From Chrysochromulina tobinii (Eukaryota; Haptophyta; Prymnesiales; Chrysochromulinaceae), in the NCBI GenBank assembly GCA_001275005.1, contig JWZX01002298.1, forward strand, positions 1 to 26,014: a stretch of DNA of 26,014 nt, read 5' to 3'. The notes under the pieces are model-generated. The model was not told the DNA's origin. It searched no databases and saw only the letters and a program-made list of their open reading frames with translations. Below, in pieces: positions 16,462 to 25,306 of this stretch (the stretch's first letter is position 1; the number at the start of each line of letters is the position of its first letter). The position numbers and the translations under genes are program-made.

Positions 16462-18723
16462 TCAATCATGGGTAGGTTGCAGTGCTGTCTCGGCGATGGC
16501 GAGCCCAAAAATCGGCTCCGTTTCCCCCGTGAACAAGCCCTCTCCCCCAGAGCCCAGCTCCCGGCCCAACTCTGGGAAATGCATCGGCTCAGGCTCCAGC
16601 AAAGAACCTTCACGACCAGAGTGCGTCGCCTGGCCAAGCTCTGGAAAATGCACGGACATGGCGGGAAGCGCAGTATCAAAAGTAGCGTTCGACGGGTTCT
16701 CAGCGGAGAGAGCGATTGGCGCGGACGCGTTGATCGAAGCCATCGTCGGGAAGCGCGGCGGCCCTCGGTAGCACTCCTCGGCACTCAAACGGCTCGTCGA
16801 GGCGGGTCCCATGTCGTAGTGCCACACGTCGGGGAACTCCTGCTGATTCGCAAGGAGCGAGTACATCGGCTCCTCGGTCATCTGGGCACCGCCCTGCGCA
16901 AGCCGATTGGGCGTGTGAGGATCGACTGTGCGGAGCGCGTCGTCGACGGCCAAGCAGAGCAGGGCGCGCGTCACGTCGTCCGGACGAAAGCTTGGGAAGA
17001 GCCCGAGGATTTGCAGTGCGATGCCAGCCACGAACGGCGTCGCCATCGACGTGCCCGAGAGGATGCCCGCAATGTGAGTCGAGCCGTACGTAGGGACGGC
17101 GGCGAGGATCTGCGAGCCTGGGGCAAAGAGGTCGACGCATGAGCCCATGTCGCTGTACTCTGCCTGGACGTCATAGAGAGGCGGTGCCTCGCCTGCTGCG
17201 AGCTGCAGCAGCTTGCCGTCCTCTACATCGGGCTGAATCAGGGTGCTCGCGCCAACCGTCACGGCCTCCGCGATGTCGGCCGGTGACTCGGCGCACGAGT
17301 CACCCGCGTCGTTGCCTGCCGCCACGACGATGAGCATGCCCATCGCTGAGATGCTTTTCACCGCGTCGTTGTACGCGATCGATTGACCACGTGGACCTCC
17401 CAGAGAGAGCGACGCAACGGAAGGGCGCCACGGCCTCTGTGCAAGAGCGTGGTTGATGGACCAGTCGAGGCCGGCGAGGATCGTCGCATCCGACCCGACG
17501 CCGTCGCAACTGAGCACCTGCACCGCGACGAGCTTGGCGCCGCTAGAGACACCGTACTTCGTGCCCACAGCGGTCGACGAGGTGTGCGTGCCGTGCTCGG
17601 AGCAGCCCTTGAACGTCGTCCTGTTGCGCGCCATCACACCGTCGTCTACGGTGCCCGGGTAAATCCATTTGTCCAGGCAGGTGAGCTCCGTCCCATCCGC
17701 ACAGCCAGCCGAGTAGCCGCCGCGCGCACGGCCGAGCGCACGGCCGAAGTCGTCGTGATAGACGGCGACACCTGTGTCCAGGTTGAACAGCGTGGTGCCT
17801 TCACCTGTCGCGTAGCCGAAGCGGTACTCGTTGTTAAGGTCGATCTGCCATGTGTCGATGCGATCGAGTCCCCAATTCCAGTGCAACCACGCATCCGCGT
17901 TCCGTTTCAGAATCCCGACCTCCGCGTCCTCAATGCTGCTTGTCTTCTCGTACGCCTGGCCTAACTTGGACCAAATGAGTCGTTTGTCCTCATCCCACTC
18001 GATAGTATCTTGCAGGCCATGCGGGTCGATCACGTACCGTCCGATGGAGACGCTCATCGAGCCGTCCTCATCGAGGACCGGTAGCTCGATGACGCCCACG
18101 CGCTCGGTGCTCATGAAGATCGTCGCGTTGACGGGCTTGAGCTTGTCCGTCACGCCATCGCACGCGCCCGCATTCAAGCCGCCCGGTAAGCGCATGGTGA
18201 CGATCGCCAGGAAGACGCGCGTCATGCCGAATTCTCCTAAGCTTTGCGTGCTTTCAATGGTGTATTCGCAGTTCGACCGTGCCCTGGTGTACCGACCGTC
18301 GAAGAGTGGGGTGGACATGTCGACCGACACGCAGTTGGCCTCGACAACCATCGTGTGCTCGTGGGTGAGCGCGGCCTTGAGCATCGTCGAGTGGATCGAG
18401 TGGACCGTCTTCACGTGTGTCCACTCTTGCTCCTTGTTTGCGTGGCGGAAGCGACTGCTTGGATGGCTGGGAGCGCGTTTCACGAGGGACTCGCGAAACA
18501 GCCTAGCGGTCGTCGTGGGGTGCACATTGATGAGCAGACCCTCCTCGCCGTGCTCGCAGGAGGCCTGCGAGTCCAGATAGCCAGTGAGCAACTCCGTAGC
18601 TTTGGCCCGCTTCTCAGCCGACGTCCCCATCGAGTGGAACATTTCGGTGGGGATATCCGCTCGAAGATCGGTACTGGCTCCATTCGCAGGCTGGAGTAGC
18701 AGCAGCCAATAAAATGAGCGCAT
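16462..18723 (-). CDS. secreted subtilisin-like serine protease (S8), copy 2
   Basis: 753 residues from ATG 18723, with the same signal-like start as copy 1. The triad is intact: Asp316 (NLDTGV), His377 (EHGTHTSST), Ser559 (SGTSMATPF). Compared with copy 1, indels are multiples of three (loss of PML in VKTVPMLSIHS and of 14 residues after EANCV, and a few residues gained near FGRALGRARGG), so the frame has been kept under constraint. Two blocks are strongly changed: the one after LSLGG (GPRGQSIAYNDAVKS) and the one around LIQPDVEDGKLLQL. The C-terminal 95 residues are unrelated to copy 1 and include two HFPELG repeats. Likely functional, with altered substrate surface and tail. Confidence 0.9.
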   Translation of the reverse strand: MRSFYWLLLLQPANGASTDLRADIPTEMFHSMGTSAEKRAKATELLTGYLDSQASCEHGEEGLLINVHPTTTARLFRESLVKRAPSHPSSRFRHANKEQEWTHVKTVHSIHSTMLKAALTHEHTMVVEANCVSVDMSTPLFDGRYTRARSNCEYTIESTQSLGEFGMTRVFLAIVTMRLPGGLNAGACDGVTDKLKPVNATIFMSTERVGVIELPVLDEDGSMSVSIGRYVIDPHGLQDTIEWDEDKRLIWSKLGQAYEKTSSIEDAEVGILKRNADAWLHWNWGLDRIDTWQIDLNNEYRFGYATGEGTTLFNLDTGVAVYHDDFGRALGRARGGYSAGCADGTELTCLDKWIYPGTVDDGVMARNRTTFKGCSEHGTHTSSTAVGTKYGVSSGAKLVAVQVLSCDGVGSDATILAGLDWSINHALAQRPWRPSVASLSLGGPRGQSIAYNDAVKSISAMGMLIVVAAGNDAGDSCAESPADIAEAVTVGASTLIQPDVEDGKLLQLAAGEAPPLYDVQAEYSDMGSCVDLFAPGSQILAAVPTYGSTHIAGILSGTSMATPFVAGIALQILGLFPSFRPDDVTRALLCLAVDDALRTVDPHTPNRLAQGGAQMTEEPMYSLLANQQEFPDVWHYDMGPASTSRLSAEECYRGPPRFPTMASINASAPIALSAENPSNATFDTALPAMSVHFPELGQATHSGREGSLLEPEPMHFPELGRELGSGGEGLFTGETEPIFGLAIAETALQPTHD

Positions 18724-18923
18724 TGTCTCGCCGCTCCCACTCTCCCGACGTCAGTGAGGGCTCCAGAGCGGCGTGGCTCGAAAAGGGCAAAAGCAAAAAT
18801 AACCCAAAAATGGTTGCATTCTCTTGAACGTATGGCTGTTGAGCTCTGGCGGAACACAAAGCTAGGAATTTCACATCGACCTGGTGCGGCGGCCTGGCGC
18901 GGCGCCCTGTTGCGTCACGAGGC
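16754..18923 (-). repeat. right arm of the 2.2-kb inverted duplication (derived copy)
   Basis: Inverted match to 13374-15598. At its outer end (18862-18923) it carries the last codons of the EF-hand gene without the rest of that gene, which shows that this arm is the copy. Confidence 0.9.
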
Positions 18924-19024
18924 CTGCGAATCCAGGTAGCCGGTTCTGGCTCCATTCGCAGGCTTAAGGAGCAGGACTAAACATCTTGCTCGCATTCGTG
19001 ACCCGCCCCAAATTTGGATGCATT

Positions 19025-19048
19025 CAAGCAAGTCAAGTCAAGACAAGT
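19025..19048. repeat. short (CAAGT)n cluster
   Basis: CAAGCAAGTCAAGTCAAGAC and one further CAAGT, embedded between two TGCATTC words; same pentamer as at 2811 and 4390. Confidence 0.8.
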
Positions 19049-19435
19049 GCATTCGACCGCGGTCTCATCATGCCTCGTTGCTGTAAGTCAGTCCCGTTGC
19101 TGGAGCGCATTGCCGCCAAGGTCTCTGAGCTGCATGCCTGCAGAGCCGCAGCCGCGCCGCGTCGCAATCTCGCAAACCGCTGCCAGCATCCGTATGCATG
19201 GACCAACGGGCCTGAGACTTGTGTTTTTTACCAAGAGGAAGGGGCCTTGCTTGGCTGAGAGTTGTCGGCGTTGGCACGAAGCGGGAAGGCAGCAGATGTC
19301 AACGGGCTCGCAAACCGCTGGGCGCTGGCCGAGGCACAGTTCGGTGCTGGTTGCGCCGCGCTGCGCGCTTCGTCGTCGCCATCGTCTTCGCACCTGCTCA
19401 GCACGCGGGCACTCACGCCATCGAGCGGTACTGCG

Positions 19436-19708
19436 CGCGCGCGCTGCATCCGTCCTGGGGCGCTATGCGTGCACGGACGGGCTCGACATGGAGTCTGAGC
19501 TCATCTCCTCCATAGCGCAAGCGCGTCAAGGCGCGGGGCGAAAGGGGCGCGCCGGTCCATGGCATAGGGAAAGAATGTTGGGGTATCAACAGACTCTTCA
19601 TCAGCGCGCGCAGCATCCGTCTGTGGCCCGGTCGGTGGCTGCGCGGGCACAGGCCGGTCCAACTAAGGAGTCCGAGCTCATCTCCTCCGTAACGAGAGCG
19701 CGTCAAGG
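19436..19708. repeat. two imperfect copies of a roughly 100-bp direct repeat
   Basis: 19436-19531 and 19605-19708 share a start (GCGCGCG-GCATCCGTC), a diverged middle, and a strong core GAGTC-GAGCTCATCTCCTCC followed by AGCGCGTCAAGG. Spacing is about 170 bases. On the minus strand both cores read LTR-RYGGDEL. Abuts the foldback element. Confidence 0.7.
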
Positions 19709-19731
19709 TGTAGCGGGTGTGGTGTACCATG

Positions 19732-21088
19732 GTAGTTTTTCCCCAAAAGTGGAGTAGTTTTTTCCCATACGCATTCATGTGCATTCGTATGCATGCGTCT
19801 GCATTCATATGCAATTCATTGTTTTTTCTATGCATTCAGACGTACTGCAATCGGTTGCATTCGAACGCATTTTACAACCACTTTGAGCTGCTGCATTCTT
19901 CCGATGCGAGACGGTTGCATTCTGATGCATTTTCATACCTGCTGCATTCTCGACATGTTACATTCTAATGCATTTTCATGCATCCAAAAGGTCCGCTTCA
20001 TGTTGATGCATTCGCCACGTGATGCATACGTGGCGTGACGCATTGTAATGCATTTCGATGCAGTTGTACTAGCTGCATCTTTGCGCATTCCAAATACGGT
20101 GCATTCATATGTATTATTGTGCATTTGCAGTGCGTTGCATTCTACATGAGTTGCATTCAAATGCATTTGTATGCCTCCCCACATAAGGTGCATTCTGTCA
20201 ACACGTTGCATTCTGACGCACTCGCATTCTTACGCATTCAAGCGCATTCAGATGCATTCACTCACATACGTATTCACTAGTGTACGCAGATGCATTCACT
20301 CGTGTATGCACACTCGTGTATCAATTCGTATGAAGACTTGGATGACATGTAGTGGCACATGGGTGCTCCATTGGCACGCCTTATGGCAGAATGGCACGCC
20401 CACAGCCCGTCCAGCCCATACCCGTCCATGTGAGTTTGGCCTTGAGTCCGCTCGGCTCCTCTTGTGTAAGTATGTGTGGTCCCTGGTGTATTCTGGCGCA
20501 TTCTGACGCATTTGTATGCATTAAATGTGCATTCATGTGCATTCTTACGCATCATGAAGCGAGTAGATCGCGCCCCGGCGCTCATCCAAATCGTACGCAA
20601 ATCGGGTATTTTTCCTCCTAAGTGAACTGAAATACACAAGAATGCACATAAATGCATCACAGGTAGAATGCAGCACATTCAAAATGCACCAAGCTGAGAA
20701 TGTGTTGGAATGTGTTGGAATGCGTTAAGATGCGGCATGTATAGAATGCAACATACAAAGAATGCATGTGAATGCATCTTGTGCGATGAATGCACGAGAA
20801 TGCAACATGCTATGAAAATGCATCCAAATTTGGATGCATTGAAATGCACATGAATGCACCTTGTACCAAATGCAACACTGAAAATGCGTATGAAGGTAAG
20901 CAAATGCATCAACTTCAGAATGCAACATACATAAATGCGTAAAAATGCAATCATATGCATTACCATGCAGCAGGTGAAGAATGCAATCTGATGAAATGCA
21001 ATGAAAATGTTGAAAATGCATTAGAATGCATGAGTATGCACTTAAATGCGTATGGGAAAAAACAACACCACTTTCGGGAAAAAACAAC
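19732..21088. mobile_element. foldback element with GCATTC-repeat arms
   Basis: The outer ends are an imperfect inverted repeat of about 60 bases (19732-19790 against 21088-21030): each end has two copies of a GTTGTTTTTTCCC-like block separated by AAAGTGG, then ATACGCATT. Inside, the left arm (to about 20555) is filled with TGCATTC/CGCATTC words, often spaced 10 bases; from about 20638 on the same words appear as GAATGCA, so the arms are inverted relative to each other. A unique stretch (about 20340-20495) interrupts the left arm and another unique segment (20560-20637) sits at the centre. No gene inside, and no target duplication found. Confidence 0.75.
20817..20840. repeat. 24-bp perfect palindrome in the right arm
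   Basis: AATGCATCCAAA followed by its exact reverse complement, with no loop. It is longer than any chance palindrome from the repeat word alone. Confidence 0.9.
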
Positions 21089-24000
21089 ACATATCCCGAC
21101 GCCCTACGCCGGCAAGCCACCAGGTCGCAGCGCGACCAGCGGGCGGCACGCCGAGAGGCGCGTCAAAGCATGCGCGCCGAACGAGACGAAGCTCGCGCGG
21201 AGTACGATCGGGCTCGCGCCGAGTTCGAGGCCGCACGTGCGCAGCTTCCCGCAATCGAGGAGGAGTTCAGATCGCTCCAGGAACGACTCTCCAACGCGCA
21301 CAGCGAGGTGCGCGCCCGCCTCGCGGAGCACGACACGGTCCCACGCGAACGCCCTGGGCACCGCAGCGACCGCGACCCATCAGGAAGCGGCCAGCTGAGC
21401 GAGCTTGCTCGGTCGACGGCTCCCCCGCTGCCTGAAGGGGCGGTAGCCTGGTGCGCTTGCCCCGCATGCCCGCTACCAGTCTACCCTGACGAGGGCCGTT
21501 TCTGCGACCTTTGCTGGCCCGTCGGCTGCGGGTGCGGGTGCGCGTGCCAATGCCAATGCGAGCCAGTCGAGCGAGCCCCGCGACGGCGGCGCCTCGAAGA
21601 CGCGGAGCATCGCCAAAGTCGCATCGACCGACATCTCTCTGAGCAAGTCATACAAGTCCTTAAAGAATGGCTAGGGCTAAGGCGCGACGAATGGCGGGCA
21701 AGGCTCGAGAGTCTGCCGCACTTCGACCTGAACGACTCCGACGCATCTGACGACGAGTCCACCGCGGGCGGCCAGCACTCGACGTCGAGGGGAGCACACA
21801 ACCTTGCCATGGTCGGCGACATGCCGATCGCTCAGGTCACCATGATCGAGCTTCTCCACACGCTGGACGCCGCTCTGCACGGCGGCGAATCGCCCGCTGA
21901 GATCGAATATCGAACCATCAGGATCGCGGTACAAGCGGGCTACAAAAGAACCGAGAGGTCCACGCTCCCCGCAATCCAGGCGGCGTGCCGTCACCTCTGC
22001 AGGCCACGGCAATTCCCGTCCGCGGAAAGTGCGGCGGCCGCCAGCTGCAGCAAGGACCAGATGACTAGAATACGACAATGTATACGCCAATGCACCTTCT
22101 GGGTGACTAGAATACGACAATGTATCGCCGACGAGACCGGGGATACTACCACCGCGGTATCGAGCGGACGGACGGACGGCGCTGGAAGCTCAGTCGACCC
22201 GCCCACCGCGTCCTCGCACGGACAGACTCCCGGCGGGGCCGGTAGCTCAGCCGACTCCCCCAGCGTATGCTCTCTAGAGGAGGTCGCGGCACTCGACGGG
22301 CTCATCTCGCTCGGCGACAGGGAGCGGATGCAGCAACCGCCGTGCAACTCAGCGCCTCCATCCTTCCCTCCGTCCCCACCTGTCTCTATCTCAACACCCA
22401 AAGCGCATCGCCACGGTGGTGACCCTCCCCTCACGCTGCTCCGTCACGCCACGGCTACCAAGGCCTCGCCGCTGGGAACGGCATGGCGGGGCGCGTGCGA
22501 CTGCCACCCTTCGCCACCACCCCCGACAGAAGCCGCGCGCAGCGACGGCGACCTCTTCGCGCGGCTCGTCGCCGAGCTCCCATGGCTCGACCGCCCGCCG
22601 CCGCCGGATGACACAGACGACGGAAGCGTCGACATCGGCGTGCTCAAATGGTGCGAAGAGACTGACGCCGCAGACATTATCAATGTCCTCATGGGGGGCG
22701 AGGCTCAAAGACACGGGGACCACGCCCACGGCAAACGGGAACCCCGCCCGCCCCTCCCAGACGGCGCCGTCGGCTGGTGCGCCTGCCGCTTCTGCCCGTC
22801 CCTCATCTACTCTGACGACGACCTCTACTGTGAACTCTGCTGGCCCGTCGAATGCGGCTGCGAATGCTGGTGCTTATGCGTGGGGCACGACGAGGTCGCC
22901 GCCCCTCCGGACAGCATGCGCCAACAGTGGAAGTGCGAACTTGAGAGGGCCATCGAGCAATGGCGAGCCCAAGCTTATACCCCATACAACAAGCGCATGC
23001 ATTACGAGCAGAGCATCTCCTACTCATTGGACGACGGACCGGCCACGTCTCATGCTACGGCTCGGGGTACCCACAACCCTAGCATGATTGGCGACATGCC
23101 AAATGCTCACTACGGCAACGGTCAGGGCGCAGCACAACCATCGCCCGAGCATCTCGCGGCCGTAACCCACGGCCCCCCGATCCAGGGCCGAACAACTGCC
23201 TGCCAGAGCACACCCGCGCCCATGGCGCGGGGAGTCCCCCGAGCGCCGATGCGCGAGGCGCAACGTCTATCATCGCAGCTCACCCCGGACGCGATGGTTA
23301 GCATGGGAGCCCCACCACGGGCGCGGCGATCATACGGTGAATCGAGCGCCCCCCCGGAGACAGTCGACGACGTCGTCGCCGCGCTCGCGCGCCGCAGCTC
23401 GCCGCGGCGGGTGCGATACGAGCACTCAACTGAGATAATCGACGACGCCATCGCGCGACACCCTCGACGACGAACGACGTCGCCGCAACCGCCCACCGCG
23501 AAGGCGGCACGCCAACAAGCTGCTCGCGACGTGGCCCACCAACTCACGGCACACGACTCGCAATACGCGCTCTGCCCCGACCGGCCAGAGCTTCTCCGAG
23601 GAATCGTCATCGACGCGATCGAGGCGCGGGACGCAGGCATCCCCCACGGGACAAGCGGCGCCGACGAGTGGGGCTTCAAGTGGGTCAAAAGGTTCGCAGA
23701 GGCGACGGGCAACCCCTGGATGCGGCCTCGATCCGTGACCTCCTCCACCGACATGCTCTGCGAAGGGTGGTTTGCGATCCTGGCACTCGTCTGGATCTCG
23801 CAGATGATCGCCCCGTCCGCCCGACGACGGCGCAAGGGCTTCGAGCAGGGCATGCCGACGAGTGCGCTCCTCGCCCTCTACGGCTGGCGGCGGGTCATGC
23901 GCGATTGCGGGCGCTACATCCCCGACCTCATCGAAGTACGCGGCGTGCTCAAGGGCATCTGCGCACGCTACAAGGCGCGATGGGGCGATGACGCATTCAT

Positions 24001-25306
24001 CCCCGACCGCAAGCAACCCTTCTCCAGCACGCACATGCTCGACATCATCGCGATCCTCACGGCAAACGTGACGGTCCTTATCGCATGGACCGCCACCCTG
24101 CGCGCCGCAATGCTCACAGCCTTCTGCTACGTCATCTCCACCGGCGCGCGGAAGGACGAATGGACCGCCTCCTTCGAGGGCGACACGTTCGTACGGCGCG
24201 CAAGCTTCGCATGGGTCGACCGAGACGGCAACGACCTGCCGAGCACCCCAGAGGTGATCGCATCGCGGAAGAATGGCGACCTACTGCGAGGTAAATCCGC
24301 CCCCTCCAAGTGCGACCGGCTCAACATCGAATGGGGTGGGCGCGACATGTGGTTCCGATACGACGATTCAAACCCCCTCAACTTCGCGTGGCGATGGCGC
24401 CAATGGGAGGAGGCACACCCATGCCCCGGGCACGAGCGCACCCGCTGGCCCGCCTTCTCACCCACGGGCGACGCCAGACCTTTCACGGGGGCTCACGCCA
24501 CCGCCCTGCTTGGAGCGCTCCTCTCCCGAGTCATGACCGATAAGGAAGCAGCACGGCGCTCCTGGCACAGCGGGCGCATCACCCTCGCGACTCGGCTCTA
24601 CGCTCGGCGCGGCGCCACCGCGGATGGCATCGCGCCCGACGCGGTCGAGGGCGTCATTCAATCACTCGTGCGATGGAAGACGCCAGAAGCCATGCGTATC
24701 TATGCCCGCATGGAACCCGAACGGTACGCGGACTACATCGACATGGCCACCGACGCACGCGTCCCCTCCGACGGCGACATGCCTGAGGGCCTGCCAGAGG
24801 TAGACCCCACGGGGGTGCTCGCCGAGAACGAAGACACGATCACCGCCATCGAGGCGGAAGCCGCGCGGGCACCGAAACGAGGACGACAGACACGAGAGAC
24901 ACCCACCACCAGAGACGACGCGCCGCGCGCTAAACGGCGCGCAGCCCCAGCCACAGGCGAAGTAGCGGCAGGGACGGCCGAACCAGAGGCGGCAGCGCGA
25001 GTGTTCGACTTGGGCGACCATAACATCGTCGCGCAAAGGGGCGACGAGAGTTGGGGCGTCATCGGGCAGACGATACGCCTGCACAACTCCTTCTGGGGCT
25101 GGGACGACGGCGCCTACTCCGAGTGCCGCGTCATTGCATACGCTGGTGCCTACACGTTCGCGGCGGGCGCGCACTCCAGGCATACATACGTCATCGAGTG
25201 CGAGGGACACTACTACCCCGCCACGCACGGCACCATTGCTGACGCTCTGACGGACGCGACCGTCAAACGACGCGTCCGCAAGGCGGGGCCGCCACGACTG
25301 CTCTGA
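21026..25306 (+). CDS. tyrosine recombinase with duplicated Cys-rich module (transposon-type)
   Basis: 1426 residues from ATG 21026; ATG 21170 (residue 49) is an alternative start, since residues 1-21 are read through the foldback end. Order: coiled coil (about 30-110); Cys-rich module A (about 133-272: WCACPACP, then FCDLCWPVGCGCGCACQCQC); Ser/Pro linker; module B (about 573-695: WCACRFCP, YCELCWPVECGCECWCLC); Arg-rich linker; recombinase core (about 860-1245). Catalytic residues fit the tyrosine recombinase set: Arg1042 (STGARKDEW), a Lys near 1090, His1181 and Arg1184 (HSGR), Trp1217, Tyr1226 (AMRIYARM). A C-terminal beta-rich domain (about 1325-1426, WDDGAYSECRVIAYAG) resembles Tudor-like readers. 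No reverse transcriptase, so Crypton-like rather than DIRS-like. It catalyses DNA cutting and joining, presumably for its own element. Confidence 0.8.
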   Translation: MHEYALKCVWEKTTPLSGKNNTYPDALRRQATRSQRDQRAARREARQSMRAERDEARAEYDRARAEFEAARAQLPAIEEEFRSLQERLSNAHSEVRARLAEHDTVPRERPGHRSDRDPSGSGQLSELARSTAPPLPEGAVAWCACPACPLPVYPDEGRFCDLCWPVGCGCGCACQCQCEPVERAPRRRRLEDAEHRQSRIDRHLSEQVIQVLKEWLGLRRDEWRARLESLPHFDLNDSDASDDESTAGGQHSTSRGAHNLAMVGDMPIAQVTMIELLHTLDAALHGGESPAEIEYRTIRIAVQAGYKRTERSTLPAIQAACRHLCRPRQFPSAESAAAASCSKDQMTRIRQCIRQCTFWVTRIRQCIADETGDTTTAVSSGRTDGAGSSVDPPTASSHGQTPGGAGSSADSPSVCSLEEVAALDGLISLGDRERMQQPPCNSAPPSFPPSPPVSISTPKAHRHGGDPPLTLLRHATATKASPLGTAWRGACDCHPSPPPPTEAARSDGDLFARLVAELPWLDRPPPPDDTDDGSVDIGVLKWCEETDAADIINVLMGGEAQRHGDHAHGKREPRPPLPDGAVGWCACRFCPSLIYSDDDLYCELCWPVECGCECWCLCVGHDEVAAPPDSMRQQWKCELERAIEQWRAQAYTPYNKRMHYEQSISYSLDDGPATSHATARGTHNPSMIGDMPNAHYGNGQGAAQPSPEHLAAVTHGPPIQGRTTACQSTPAPMARGVPRAPMREAQRLSSQLTPDAMVSMGAPPRARRSYGESSAPPETVDDVVAALARRSSPRRVRYEHSTEIIDDAIARHPRRRTTSPQPPTAKAARQQAARDVAHQLTAHDSQYALCPDRPELLRGIVIDAIEARDAGIPHGTSGADEWGFKWVKRFAEATGNPWMRPRSVTSSTDMLCEGWFAILALVWISQMIAPSARRRRKGFEQGMPTSALLALYGWRRVMRDCGRYIPDLIEVRGVLKGICARYKARWGDDAFIPDRKQPFSSTHMLDIIAILTANVTVLIAWTATLRAAMLTAFCYVISTGARKDEWTASFEGDTFVRRASFAWVDRDGNDLPSTPEVIASRKNGDLLRGKSAPSKCDRLNIEWGGRDMWFRYDDSNPLNFAWRWRQWEEAHPCPGHERTRWPAFSPTGDARPFTGAHATALLGALLSRVMTDKEAARRSWHSGRITLATRLYARRGATADGIAPDAVEGVIQSLVRWKTPEAMRIYARMEPERYADYIDMATDARVPSDGDMPEGLPEVDPTGVLAENEDTITAIEAEAARAPKRGRQTRETPTTRDDAPRAKRRAAPATGEVAAGTAEPEAAARVFDLGDHNIVAQRGDESWGVIGQTIRLHNSFWGWDDGAYSECRVIAYAGAYTFAAGAHSRHTYVIECEGHYYPATHGTIADALTDATVKRRVRKAGPPRLL
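22062..22125 (+). repeat. 42-bp-spaced direct repeat inside the recombinase gene
   Basis: TGACTAGAATACGACAATGT plus AT occurs at 22062-22083 and again at 22104-22125, exactly 42 bases apart, encoding TRIRQCI twice. Base use here is AT-richer than the surrounding gene. Confidence 0.85.

Larger units (their letters stand above)
18724..19731. other. non-coding stretch between protease copy 2 and the foldback repeat
   Basis: The first 200 bases are the end of the inverted arm, followed by a small second copy of pieces of the protease 5' coding region (about 18920-18985, matching AGCCAGTACC and the signal-peptide stretch in reverse). Beyond 19000 there is a CAAGT cluster and a direct repeat. No convincing gene. 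Confidence 0.45.

Noticed and set aside
16168-17142. 324-codon plus-strand open frame
   Set aside because: Mostly antisense to protease copy 2; the same antisense peptide appears opposite copy 1, as expected of a shadow frame in duplicated DNA.
19740-21060. CRISPR-like array
   Set aside because: Repeats are 6-7-base words at about 10-base spacing with reversed orientation in the second half; no 25-40-bp repeats, no spacers, and eukaryotic context.
21026-25306. DIRS or Ngaro retrotransposon
   Set aside because: The recombinase is present, but no reverse transcriptase (YxDD), RNase H or split terminal repeats are seen in the frame or its flanks.
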